Made by a program: the position numbers and the translations under genes. A model generated the notes under the pieces. That model did not search any database and was not told the origin of the DNA. It saw only the letters and a list, made by a program, of their open reading frames with translations. Positions 24,335-32,898 of a DNA stretch of 34,522 nucleotides are shown here, piece after piece (position 1 is the first letter of the stretch; each line of letters begins with the position of its first letter). The stretch is from Gammaproteobacteria bacterium (GTDB taxonomy: Bacteria > Pseudomonadota > Gammaproteobacteria > Chromatiales > Chromatiaceae): positions 1 to 34,522 of the forward strand of contig JAAELC010000719.1 in assembly GCA_024227135.1 (NCBI GenBank), written 5' to 3'.

Positions 24335-25663
24335 ATGACCAAAATATTCATACACGATGAGTTCGAACCGGAAGCCAGCGCCATGTTGCAGGCCCTGTAC
24401 AGCCGTTCTGCGGAGAGTGTCGAGACTCATGTCAGGAAGGTGAAAGAGAGGGGCTCGTCCAGGTTCATGGAGAGCTACTACGTGGGCTATGGGCACTCTT
24501 CGATCGGAGACTGTGGAACCACCACGATCTTTATCGAAGGGCTTTCCATACTTGCCACCAAGGCCGTGCAGGACAACCCGTTGTATTCCGGGCAGGAGAC
24601 GTCGACCCGCTATATCGATTTTTCGAAACAGCCGATGCAGAACCCGCTGGGTCTGGCGGAGTCCAGGGCGATATTGGATCGCTGGATCGACTACTACACC
24701 AGCGCCGGCCCGACGCTGGTGGCGCATTTAAAGTCCGTTCATCCGTTGCAGCAGGCACAGAAACCCTCGGTATGGGAAAAGGCCATCGACGCCAGGGCAT
24801 TTGATATTCTGCGGGGATTTCTGCCGGCGGGCATTACTACCCAGCTGTCCTGGAGTACCAACCTGCGTCAGGCACACGATAAATTACTGTTGTTGCGCCA
24901 CCACCCGCTGGAGGAGGTCAGGGAGATAGCCGTCTCCGTATCGGATATGCTCAAGGAGAAATATCCAAGCAGTTTTGGACATTCCATCCGGCAGGACCAG
25001 GAAGATTACCTGGAGACAATGGGACTGGTCATGAACTACAGCGACCTGGCGCCCGACGGCAAGGGGCCTGAGTTCGCCTACGATACCGACATAGATAATA
25101 CTGTTCTGGAGTCCGATGCATTGGCATTGATCGCCGAACGGCCTTCAAGAACCAATCTCCCCCGGCATCTGTCCCAATACGGCCGTTACCGCTGCCGTTT
25201 CAATCTCGACTACGGTTCTTTTCGGGATCTGCAACGCCATCGCAACGGGCTCTGTCCAGTGCCGCTGTTGAACCATCGATCAGGATTTCACCGCTGGTAT
25301 CTGGAACAGTTGCCCGAAGCGCTTCGGACCCACGCGATCTCTCTGATCGCCGAGCAGTTGGACAGCATCGATTCCATGGGAAAAAGGGTTGAACTTTCCC
25401 CGGTTGATCGTCAGTACTTTCTTCCGCTGGGGATGAAAGTACCTTGTGAAATCGTTTATGACCTCCCGGAAATGGTCTACGTGACCGAATTGCGCTCGGG
25501 ATCGACAGTCCACCCGACACTGCGCACAGTCGCCCATGGGATGCATGCTGCCCTGACCAGGGAGCATCCCAGGTTGAAACTCTACAGTGACCTGTCTGTC
25601 GATCCCTGGGATATCAGACGGGGAGAGCAGGATATCGTTGAAAGGGATCCAGGGTCTTCGTGA
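24335..25663 (+). CDS. Double-length ThyX-like protein
   Basis: A 442-residue protein related to FAD-dependent thymidylate synthase, which methylates dUMP and is normally 220-250 residues. It reads as two ThyX-like halves. Half 1 (about 1-215) has YVGYGHSSIGD, IFIEGLSILA, SGQETSTRY (about 85-93) and a C-terminal part RGFLPAGITTQLSWSTNLR, but at the RHR position it reads VQDNPLY. Half 2 (about 265-442) has LQRHRNGL (RHR at about 301-303) and LPLGMKVPCEIVYDLPEMVYVTELR, but lacks the SxxExSxRY part. So each half keeps a different portion of the RHRx7S signature. The ATG at 24335 directly precedes the conserved KIFIHDEF; a TTG at 24317 would add six residues. It occupies the usual thyA position. 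Whether it makes dTMP or is an uncharacterised flavoenzyme is open. Confidence 0.8.
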   Translation: MTKIFIHDEFEPEASAMLQALYSRSAESVETHVRKVKERGSSRFMESYYVGYGHSSIGDCGTTTIFIEGLSILATKAVQDNPLYSGQETSTRYIDFSKQPMQNPLGLAESRAILDRWIDYYTSAGPTLVAHLKSVHPLQQAQKPSVWEKAIDARAFDILRGFLPAGITTQLSWSTNLRQAHDKLLLLRHHPLEEVREIAVSVSDMLKEKYPSSFGHSIRQDQEDYLETMGLVMNYSDLAPDGKGPEFAYDTDIDNTVLESDALALIAERPSRTNLPRHLSQYGRYRCRFNLDYGSFRDLQRHRNGLCPVPLLNHRSGFHRWYLEQLPEALRTHAISLIAEQLDSIDSMGKRVELSPVDRQYFLPLGMKVPCEIVYDLPEMVYVTELRSGSTVHPTLRTVAHGMHAALTREHPRLKLYSDLSVDPWDIRRGEQDIVERDPGSS

Positions 25664-25691
25664 TAGCAATGAGTCAGAATTTGAGGGCTGT

Positions 25692-25976
25692 ATGATAAGA
25701 ATGATCTACCGATGGAGGGTGCAAACGGCCGACCAGGAAGAATTCAAGGCGGCATGGGGTAGGGCGACCACCCGGATAAGGGGCACCACGTCTGGCGCAC
25801 GAGGCAGCATGCTGATGCAAAGTCATCAGGATCCCACGGAGTTCGTCACACTGGCCCGTTGGGACAGGGCGGAAGACTGGCAGGATCCATCGAGAACAGA
25901 AATGCGGTATATGCACAAAATAGCAGAGCGATTGTCGGCAGATGTTTTCGAGGAAATAGAAGACCATACCGTCTAG
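25692..25976 (+). CDS. Antibiotic biosynthesis monooxygenase (ABM) domain protein
   Basis: A 94-residue protein with the ferredoxin-like ABM fold. It opens MIRMIYRWRVQ and continues with EEFKAAWGRATTRIR, GARGSMLMQS and FVTLARWDRAEDWQ, the usual strand-helix-strand order. The ATG at 25692 has a GAGG ribosome-binding site 5 to 6 bases upstream. Members range from quinone-forming monooxygenases to heme-degrading and signal proteins, so the substrate is unknown. It begins 28 bases after the ThyX-like gene and is probably in the same transcript. Confidence 0.82.
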   Translation: MIRMIYRWRVQTADQEEFKAAWGRATTRIRGTTSGARGSMLMQSHQDPTEFVTLARWDRAEDWQDPSRTEMRYMHKIAERLSADVFEEIEDHTV

Positions 25977-26090
25977 ATCGACACGCTTGGCCTGATTCGG
26001 TTTGATTTTTGACCCTCTGGAGTACTGCCGTGGAAGCAGCAACAGCACCATGGGCAGGCATTTGCGCCGGTGAGTCCCCCTCAATCTCAG

Positions 26091-27590
26091 CTATTCAAAT
26101 CCGTACCTCTCTTTGAAGTAACAGGCACCCACGGGCCACCCATCGGGGATCTGGTAGAAATTCCGGTTGATGTTTTTTAGTATACCCTCCCGATATTCGG
26201 GATATCGAAAGCCGGTTCCGATCACGATATCGAACTGGGAACCCCGGACCGATAGGGTCTGGTAATCGATTGAGTCGAAATAGGGCGTGTAATTCTCCGG
26301 TCCATGGTATTTATTCAGGAAAATCACGAAATTCTCCCCATCCAGCTGGTCAAAGCGAGTGTGCTTGTCGTCTTCCCGGGCATGGGATGAGCCGTAGGAG
26401 TACACCCCGACGGGGCGACCGGCATGATAGGCCAGCTCAGAAGACGCGGCATAGCTGTGAGTAAACACCAGCCTGTTTTCGGCATAAGGTTTCAGTTCCT
26501 GCCAGATCCACTCTCCCCGGGTGGCATCGATAATCTCTTTTTGAAGCTTGCCGCTCAAGGGTAGCTGATGCCAGGGTGTGAATATGGCAATCAGCAACAG
26601 TACCAGATGCCCCAGTGTAAACCACAGGTTGAACCGCCAGGCCTGGCGCAATGTGGGTTCGCCCCAGACCATTGCCACCAGCATGATGCTGAATGCGCAG
26701 AAACCCAACAGCCAGTGCATGCCGATGATTTTCCCGAAAGAGAGCAGCAACAGCAGACCGTAGGGTACCAGATTGAGTACCAGTAAAAGCCGGGTCTGGG
26801 GTTGGTGCAGCGGCCTCGATCTATTTCTTTTCAGCAGGTTCCAGGCTACCGGAGGGGTAAGCAGGTAGGCGAGAGTGGCCAGATAAATCAGCGGGGAGTA
26901 CCAGGGTACGCTGCCCCGGTTGCGGTTAATGAAATTGAACTGAAAATTGTCCAGACAGTGGTTGTAGTTCCAGTAGACGTTGATTCCGAACAGGATTGAA
27001 GAGATCAGCACGACCAGCAACAACCCCCGGAAAACCTGCCTGGGTTTTTCCGCGACCGGCAGATAGGCCGCCAGTGCCACCGCGAGCAATCCGGCAAAGT
27101 ACTTGGACAACAGTGCCATGCCAAGAAAGAATCCGGCGAAAAAGTACCATCTCATCCGCTCCCGGCGCACTGCCAGATCGAATGCCATAACGGTGAGAAA
27201 ACTGAACAATATCACCGGTGTGTCGGTGGTGATGAGCACGTTGAGGGCGTTCACAGGGATGATTAGAAACAAAGCCCCTGTCAGCCATGCCAGGTTTTCA
27301 TCCCGTTCTTTGATCAGGTAGACGATGCCGATGCCGATAAGGGTACTCAGAAACACCGCTGGCAGACGCAGCCACCAGATCGCCTCACTGACCGAGAGCA
27401 GCGCACTCAGCCACAGTCCCACCATAGGTGGATGGTCGTAATAACCCAGTCCGGGATGGCGCCCCCAGAATATGAAATAGGCCTCATCACCCGTGATGGG
27501 TATCGTGGCCGCAAGCAGCAGCTTGACCCCAAGGCTTGTCCAGAGGGTAATGTAGAAAAGCCGTTTGGGGGATAACTCGTGCACTGTCAT
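26091..27590 (-). CDS. GT39/ArnT-like membrane glycosyltransferase
   Basis: A 499-residue integral membrane protein of the PMT/ArnT fold, which transfers a sugar from a polyprenyl phosphate to a surface acceptor. The first periplasmic loop has TGDEAYFIFWGRHPGLGYYDHPPMVG, with the conserved Asp-Glu pair and the YDHPP motif. About 10-12 hydrophobic helices follow to residue 350, then a soluble C-terminal domain of about 140 residues. In this neighbourhood the donor may be the polyprenyl-phosphate pentose made by the DprE-like genes. It diverges from the epimerase gene across about 275 bases with no gene. Confidence 0.88.
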   Translation of the reverse strand: MTVHELSPKRLFYITLWTSLGVKLLLAATIPITGDEAYFIFWGRHPGLGYYDHPPMVGLWLSALLSVSEAIWWLRLPAVFLSTLIGIGIVYLIKERDENLAWLTGALFLIIPVNALNVLITTDTPVILFSFLTVMAFDLAVRRERMRWYFFAGFFLGMALLSKYFAGLLAVALAAYLPVAEKPRQVFRGLLLVVLISSILFGINVYWNYNHCLDNFQFNFINRNRGSVPWYSPLIYLATLAYLLTPPVAWNLLKRNRSRPLHQPQTRLLLVLNLVPYGLLLLLSFGKIIGMHWLLGFCAFSIMLVAMVWGEPTLRQAWRFNLWFTLGHLVLLLIAIFTPWHQLPLSGKLQKEIIDATRGEWIWQELKPYAENRLVFTHSYAASSELAYHAGRPVGVYSYGSSHAREDDKHTRFDQLDGENFVIFLNKYHGPENYTPYFDSIDYQTLSVRGSQFDIVIGTGFRYPEYREGILKNINRNFYQIPDGWPVGACYFKERYGFE

Positions 27591-27866
27591 GTCGTTGAAA
27601 GACCGGCGTCGGGTGGCTGGAGTGTCAGATCTGGAAAGAGCCTGTAGCGTGTTTCACTTTTCCAGTGACCCGTAATGATACTCGCAATACCACACCCCGC
27701 AATATGTTAGCCTTGTACAGCAGCAATCAACTGCTTTTCAGGTTGCAGTAAGCAGAAGATCCATGACAGTATTTCCTGCCCCGTTCAGGGGTATGCTTTC
27801 AAGTGTGGCAGGTTCCGGCTGCGGGGAGACCCATTGGCGGGTAAACCGGGATTTACAGTGAGAAAA

Positions 27867-28823
27867 ATGTACGCGAGCCGGATGAAAAAGACAGACAGGA
27901 TAGTAATTACAGGTGGGGCTGGACTGGTCGGACAGAATCTGATCGTTCATCTCAAGTCGAGAGGGTATACCGATCTGGTCACTATCGACAAACACTTGCA
28001 CAACACCCGGATACTGCAACAGCTGCATCCCGATATCGAGGTCATCAGCGCTGATTTGTCCCAGCCGGGGGATTGGGAACAGGCGATGGAGGGGGGCGGC
28101 GCTCTGGTGATGTTGCATGCCCAGATCGGTGGTCTGAATAAGGGGGCGTTTATCGCCAATAACGTCACCGCTACCCGGAGGGTATTGGAGGCAGCACAGG
28201 CCAGGGGTGTGAAACATCTGGTTCATATTAGCTCTTCGGTGGTTAATTCTCAGGCGGTCGATAACTACACCGAGACCAAAGAGTCTCAGGAAAAGCTGGT
28301 ACTGGATTGCCCCATTCCTCATGTCATTCTGCGTCCCACACTGATGTTCGGCTGGTTTGATCGAAAGCACCTGGGGTGGCTGGCTCGATTTATGAAGCGG
28401 GTGCCGTTGTACCCGGTGCCTGGGGATGGCCGCTATATGCGGCAGCCTCTCTATGCCAAGGATTTCTGCAATATCATCATGGCTTGTCTGGCGACCCCCC
28501 CGGGGGAGACGGTATACGATATATCGGGTCTGCAGAAAATCCACTATATCGACATGATGCGATCGATCAGGAAAGTGACAGGTGCACGCACTGCCATTAT
28601 CCGGGTGCCTTATCAACTGTTCTGGTGGCTGCTCAGAATCTACGCGCTGTTTGACAGCGATCCCCCTTTTACCACCCGTCAGTTGGAGGCGCTGACCATC
28701 GTTGAGGAGTTTCCGGTAATCGACTGGCCCGGCATATTCGGTGTAGCGCCCACAGCTCTGGACCAGGCCTTCGAGGAGACCTTCAATGACCCCAGATACA
28801 GCAGCCTGGTACTGGAGTTTTGA
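27867..28823 (+). CDS. NAD-dependent epimerase/dehydratase
   Basis: An extended short-chain dehydrogenase of 318 residues from the ATG at 27867. The Rossmann loop is TGGAGLVGQN, the catalytic YxxxK is YTETK, and ISSSVVNS carries the catalytic serine region. Typical substrates are nucleotide sugars or lipid-linked sugars. The frame is open to a TTG at 27834, and another ATG lies at 27882 directly before the conserved KKTDRIVITGG. The GTGAG before 27867 makes that start slightly better. It heads a plus-strand trio with the FAD oxidoreductase and GtrA genes. A 369-codon frame on the opposite strand is a shadow. Confidence 0.85.
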   Translation: MYASRMKKTDRIVITGGAGLVGQNLIVHLKSRGYTDLVTIDKHLHNTRILQQLHPDIEVISADLSQPGDWEQAMEGGGALVMLHAQIGGLNKGAFIANNVTATRRVLEAAQARGVKHLVHISSSVVNSQAVDNYTETKESQEKLVLDCPIPHVILRPTLMFGWFDRKHLGWLARFMKRVPLYPVPGDGRYMRQPLYAKDFCNIIMACLATPPGETVYDISGLQKIHYIDMMRSIRKVTGARTAIIRVPYQLFWWLLRIYALFDSDPPFTTRQLEALTIVEEFPVIDWPGIFGVAPTALDQAFEETFNDPRYSSLVLEF

Positions 28824-28911
28824 GCGGCCCTGATCCTTTGGGTTCAACGGGGCCGAAGTGCAGTCCGGTCGCCGGTTGCGGATTCATCACCATGTGCAAA
28901 AGAGATTATCA

Positions 28912-30189
28912 ATGTCCAAGATTGCAGTAATCGGGTCCGGGGCGATGGGGTTGGCCGCCGCCTATCACGCTTTGAAGGCGGGACACGCCGTGACAGTATT
29001 CGAAGCCGATGACCGGGCCGGCGGAATGGCGGCACATTTTGATTTCGACGGACTCAGTATCGAGCGGTATTACCATTTTATCTGCAAAGCGGACCAAGCT
29101 ACTTTTGATCTGCTCGAGGCACTCGGGATTGGAGACAGGCTGCGTTGGCGGGATACCAGTATGGGGTATTTCATAGACGGTGAGCACTATGACTGGGGCG
29201 ATCCCCTGTCATTGCTGAAGTTTTCCCGGCTCAGTCTCCCCAGGCGACTGCGTTACGGATTGCGCATGTTTCTGGCTACCCGCCGCACGGATTGGAGTAA
29301 GCTTGAACATCGTGACGCTCGGGAGTGGCTGACCTCCGAGCTGGGAGAGGTGACCTACGATTTGCTGTGGAAGCGCCTGTTCGAACTCAAGTTCCATGAT
29401 CGCGTGGGCAGGATCAGTGCAGCCTGGATCTGGACCCGTATCAAGCGGGTGGGAACCTCGCGGAGGTCCCTGTTTCAGGAGCAGCTTGGCTATCTGGAAG
29501 GGGGTTCCGAAACATTGGTGAATGCACTGACCGATGCCATCCGGTCTCTCGGTGGGGAGATCAGGTTGTCCAGTCCCGTCCGGGAAGTGGTACTGGAGCA
29601 GGGTGAGGTGCGGGCGTTGGTGACTGCAAAGGGCAGGGAGGCTTTCGATGGGGTGATTTCCACGGTTCCCACACCGTTGATCAGCCGTGTGATTCCCGGA
29701 TTACCTGAGGAACTCAAAGCCGCCTACGACGCCATAGATAACATCGGCGTGGTCTGTGTGTTGATGCGTCTTGAAAAATCGGTCACCCGCCATTTCTGGT
29801 TGAATGTGAATGTGCCCGGTATCGATATCCCGGGTATCGTTGAGTTTTCCAATCTGCGTCCGTTATCGGAATCCCTGGTCTATGTGCCTTACTATATGCC
29901 TCGGAATCACCCCAAATTTGCCTGGGATGACGAGCGTATCGTCGCTGAGGCTTTTGGTTATCTGAGTCGGATCAATCCGGATCTCGGGCCGGGTGATCTA
30001 AAAGCCAGTTATGTGGGGAGGCTGCAGCATGCCCAACCCGTCTGTGAGCCTGGTTTTGCCAGCCGGATTCCATCGGTTCAAACCCCGATCAAAGGCTTGC
30101 AGATTGCCGATACCTGTTTCTACTATCCCGAAGACCGTGGAATTTCTGAGAGTGTCCGTCTGGGGAGACTGATGGCTCTGGCGATTTGA
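28912..30189 (+). CDS. NAD(P)/FAD-dependent oxidoreductase, amine-oxidase-like
   Basis: A 425-residue flavoprotein of the protoporphyrinogen-oxidase/amine-oxidase type. The N-terminal dinucleotide motif is IGSGAMGLAAAYHALKAGH with the acidic end FEADDRAGG. The C-terminal FAD motif, near GLQIADTCFYYPEDRGISES, closes the fold. The ATG at 28912 has GAGA upstream; the longer frame from 28858 adds residues unlike the family. Related proteins are found in surface-polysaccharide loci, where they may oxidise a lipid-linked or nucleotide sugar. The substrate is not evident. It begins 88 bases after the epimerase gene and is followed 16 bases later by gtrA. Confidence 0.85.
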   Translation: MSKIAVIGSGAMGLAAAYHALKAGHAVTVFEADDRAGGMAAHFDFDGLSIERYYHFICKADQATFDLLEALGIGDRLRWRDTSMGYFIDGEHYDWGDPLSLLKFSRLSLPRRLRYGLRMFLATRRTDWSKLEHRDAREWLTSELGEVTYDLLWKRLFELKFHDRVGRISAAWIWTRIKRVGTSRRSLFQEQLGYLEGGSETLVNALTDAIRSLGGEIRLSSPVREVVLEQGEVRALVTAKGREAFDGVISTVPTPLISRVIPGLPEELKAAYDAIDNIGVVCVLMRLEKSVTRHFWLNVNVPGIDIPGIVEFSNLRPLSESLVYVPYYMPRNHPKFAWDDERIVAEAFGYLSRINPDLGPGDLKASYVGRLQHAQPVCEPGFASRIPSVQTPIKGLQIADTCFYYPEDRGISESVRLGRLMALAI

Positions 30190-30205
30190 CTCCGGAGCCG
30201 TAGAT

Positions 30206-30619
30206 ATGAAGCGACTGCGGGCTCTGGCGGGGCATCAGTTCACCCGGTTTGCATTGACCGGTGGTGTTGCCGCATTGGTCAATCTTGGCAGCCGTGTTGT
30301 GCTGAGTCGTTTTTTCAGTTTTGAAGTTGCCGTGGTGCTGGCCTACCTGGTGGGCATGCTTACCGCCTATACCCTGGCACGGCTGTTTGTATTCAACGCG
30401 TCGGGGCGTGGCATCAGATCAGAACTGATTCGGTTTACTCTCGTCAATCTGGTCGCCCTGGTGCAGGTGTGGGTCATCAGTGTAGGACTGGCCAGGCTGA
30501 TTTTTCCTGCCCTTGGATTTACCTGGTACCCAGAGCCTGTTGCCCACTTTGTCGGTGTACTGTTTCCGGTAATCACCAGCTATCTGGGGCACCGCCACTA
30601 CTCGTTCCGTCCTCATTGA
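30206..30619 (+). CDS. GtrA-family membrane protein
   Basis: A 137-residue protein with four membrane helices. It opens FTRFALTGGVAALVNLGSR and continues with VVLAYLVGMLTAYTLARLFVF, the GtrA signature, ending SYLGHRHYSFR. GtrA proteins are thought to flip or present polyprenyl-phosphate sugars at the membrane. The mycobacterial relative Rv3789 has been linked to the arabinose donor decaprenyl-phosphate-arabinose. A GGAG ribosome-binding site lies 8 to 9 bases before the ATG. It converges with the DprE2-like gene, with 24 bases between stops. Confidence 0.9.
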   Translation: MKRLRALAGHQFTRFALTGGVAALVNLGSRVVLSRFFSFEVAVVLAYLVGMLTAYTLARLFVFNASGRGIRSELIRFTLVNLVALVQVWVISVGLARLIFPALGFTWYPEPVAHFVGVLFPVITSYLGHRHYSFRPH

Positions 30620-30643
30620 ATGTAACCTTTTTACAAAGCTTCT

Positions 30644-31381
30644 TCAGAGAGACAGGCGTTTGAACAGGGGTTCCGGTATCGCTTTGATCACCCACATCAG
30701 ATAACGCCAGAAAAAGGGGGTGTAGATAATGTCCCGGCCCTTGTTTATCCCCTTGTAGATGTCTGCGGCGACCCGTTCCGGCTGAGCCCAGAGCAACCCC
30801 TTTGGAAAGGTGTCGGTCATCGGGGTATCCACGAATCCCGGTTTGATGGTGATGACATTGACCTGGGAGGGGTACAAGCGGTTGCGGAGACCCTGAAGAA
30901 ACAGCGAGAGTGCCCCTTTGGCGGTTCCATAAAGGTAATTACTCTGGCGGCCCCGATCACCTGCGACCGATGATAGCACCGCGATGGTGCCGCTGCCTTT
31001 GGATTCAAACAGGTTGGCCAGGTGTGTCAGCAGCGAAAAGGTGCTGAGGCAGTTGATTTCGAGTTCCCTGCGGGAAAGTTCAATGTCTGCCTGGCAGGCC
31101 GCCTGGTCGGGGAGAGTGCCGTGGGCGATAAGTACCCGATCCAGGCCCCCAAGCCTTGCGGTCGCCTCTTCTATCACAGCCAGATGCCGTGAATGTTCGA
31201 GTACATCCATGACCTGGAACTCCACTTGACTCGACCCCCGGGTCTTCAAGTCGTTGGCAGTGGCCTCCAGCTTGCCAACATCTCTGGCCACCAAGTACAG
31301 GGGGTCTCCATCAGATGCCCACAAGCGGGCGGTGGCAATGGCGATGGCCGAAGTGGCACCAATGATCAGTGTCTTATTCAT
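30644..31381 (-). CDS. DprE2-like short-chain dehydrogenase
   Basis: A classical SDR of 245 residues. The cofactor loop is IGATSAIAIATARLWA, and the active site is Ser137/Ser138 (AVLSSVAGDRG), Tyr151 and Lys155 (YGTAK). IKPGFVDTPMT follows. GATSAIA without the usual GxxxGxG, the SSVAGDRGRQSNYLYG stretch and its place beside a DprE1-like gene match DprE2, the NADH-dependent reductase. DprE2 converts decaprenyl-phosphate-2-keto-ribose to decaprenyl-phosphate-arabinose in mycobacteria. It follows the DprE1-like gene by 155 bases and has a striking palindrome over its ribosome-binding site. Confidence 0.85.
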   Translation of the reverse strand: MNKTLIIGATSAIAIATARLWASDGDPLYLVARDVGKLEATANDLKTRGSSQVEFQVMDVLEHSRHLAVIEEATARLGGLDRVLIAHGTLPDQAACQADIELSRRELEINCLSTFSLLTHLANLFESKGSGTIAVLSSVAGDRGRQSNYLYGTAKGALSLFLQGLRNRLYPSQVNVITIKPGFVDTPMTDTFPKGLLWAQPERVAADIYKGINKGRDIIYTPFFWRYLMWVIKAIPEPLFKRLSL

Positions 31382-31391
31382 CGGTATCTAC

Positions 31392-31411
31392 TCACCCCCC
31401 ATGGGGGGTGA
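31392..31411. promoter_or_regulatory. Perfect 20-base palindrome over the dprE2-like RBS
   Basis: Arms TCACCCCCC and GGGGGGTGA flank a central AT, all 20 bases symmetric. On the minus strand the second arm contains GGGGTGA, a good match to the anti-Shine-Dalgarno, ending 10 bases before the ATG of the DprE2-like gene. In mRNA it would form a very stable GC hairpin hiding that site. As DNA it could equally be a protein operator. Confidence 0.65.
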
Positions 31412-31536
31412 TCTCTGGAGGTGGGCAGTTACATTCATAGTATAGTTTTTCAATGGCATCGATCTTCGGTTCTGGCCCGCTGAGGGCAGTGGTTGACCCT
31501 GTTATCGGTTGCCCGTCCGGCTTGGATTTAGGGGTG

Positions 31537-32880
31537 TCATGGTTGGGTGACACGACGCCAGAAACTCGAGGAGAACCTGGGGTCCAGGTATTTCTGCATT
31601 TTCTCATGTTGTGGATAGTAGTGTTGAAAACTTTTCCTGCTCATGCGTGCATCCTTTGCCGGGTAAACCGCCCCCGCCCCAGCCACAACCACCTCATCCA
31701 GGTAATCCAGTAATTGCAGGGTTTTCTCTCCCTGGTTGGGGAAGTCCAGTGCCAGGGTGACCCCCGGTCTGGGGAATGAGAGCAGACCCGGGGAGGGTTT
31801 GGCGCCGAACATTTTCAACACGGCAAGAAAAGATCCGGCTCCTCTGGCGGATATCCTTTTCAGCATCTCCTTGATCGCGCCAGGGCCGTTAGATTGGGGG
31901 ATGACACATTGATATTGAAGAAACCCCCGAGGCCCATAGATTCTGTTCCAATTGGAGATCGAGTCCAGTGGATAGAAAAAAGGCTCGTAATAAACTCTGG
32001 TCGTTCTTCGCGGTGATCGCTGTCTGTGGTAGTAAGCGGTGTTGAATGCTTTTAGAGTGAAGCGGTTGATGAGAGAAATCGGCGGATCCAGGGGGACACT
32101 CAATTTCAGTCCCGAGGGGCGCTCGACAGCCGGGTGTTGCTCGTCGCAGCTGTTACCCCCCATGAATAGTCCACGTCCCAGGCTGGAACCCCGGGCCTGG
32201 CAGTCTACCCAGGCAACGGTGTATTCGAATGCCGTATCTGAATCCGCAGAGAGGCTGAAGAAATCCTGAAGATTATCGTAGCGAATGGTCTCCTGGTGTA
32301 TCCAGGGGCCAGGGATCGGTTTGAGCCTGAGTTCCGCCCAGGTGATCAGCCCGGTCAGACCCAGGCCACCGATAGTCGCGTTGTACCAGCCGGGATTCTC
32401 CTGGCTGGAGCAGAGTAGCCGGCTGCCGTCTGAGCGGAGGAGTTCGAAGCGGGGCACGTGGCAGCCGAATGTGCCTGCCCGGTGGTGGTTTTTTCCATGC
32501 ACGTCATTGGCGATAGCACCCCCTACCGTTACGAACCGGGTCCCTGGTGTAACCGGCAGGAACCAGCCCCTGGGAACGAATAAGTCCAGAATGTCAGACA
32601 GGAGCACACCCGCTTCGCAGCGCAGGACCCCCGTGTGCTCATCGAAGTCCACGAATCGATCCAGGTGCCGTGTCTCCAGGAGGATGCCCCCATCGTTCAG
32701 GCAGCTGTCGCCATAGCTGCGGCCGGCACCGAACGGTAGTGCCCGGCGATCGTCCTCCGGTTCAAGGGGCAGTCTGTGATGGCCCCAGCGGATCGGGATC
32801 CCCTGTTGGCGGGTCTTGGGATACCTTCCCCAGGAACGGTGATTGTCACCCAGGGGGAAAGCTGTACTGGTTTTCGGCAT
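31537..32880 (-). CDS. DprE1-like FAD-dependent oxidase
   Basis: A 447-residue PCMH-type flavoprotein related to mycobacterial DprE1, which oxidises the 2'-OH of decaprenyl-phosphoribose. Visible sites are FGAGRSYGD (about 50-58), GGAIANDVHGKNHHRAGTFG (about 120-138, the DprE1 HGKNHH motif), GGLGLTGLI, LLSFPRPG and YPAKDARMS with the conserved lysine. The residue matching Cys387 of M. tuberculosis DprE1, the target of benzothiazinones, appears to be Ala377 (LALDFP versus ICVDFP). It begins 18 bases after the UbiA-like gene, so the two share a transcript. Confidence 0.88.
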   Translation of the reverse strand: MPKTSTAFPLGDNHRSWGRYPKTRQQGIPIRWGHHRLPLEPEDDRRALPFGAGRSYGDSCLNDGGILLETRHLDRFVDFDEHTGVLRCEAGVLLSDILDLFVPRGWFLPVTPGTRFVTVGGAIANDVHGKNHHRAGTFGCHVPRFELLRSDGSRLLCSSQENPGWYNATIGGLGLTGLITWAELRLKPIPGPWIHQETIRYDNLQDFFSLSADSDTAFEYTVAWVDCQARGSSLGRGLFMGGNSCDEQHPAVERPSGLKLSVPLDPPISLINRFTLKAFNTAYYHRQRSPRRTTRVYYEPFFYPLDSISNWNRIYGPRGFLQYQCVIPQSNGPGAIKEMLKRISARGAGSFLAVLKMFGAKPSPGLLSFPRPGVTLALDFPNQGEKTLQLLDYLDEVVVAGAGAVYPAKDARMSRKSFQHYYPQHEKMQKYLDPRFSSSFWRRVTQP

Positions 32881-32898
32881 GTCGATGTCGGCGAGTGC

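Noticed and set aside
27738-28847. A 369-codon open frame on the minus strand opposite the epimerase gene
   Set aside because: It has no recognisable motif and lies fully opposite a protein with a clear Rossmann loop and YxxxK site; it is a composition shadow.
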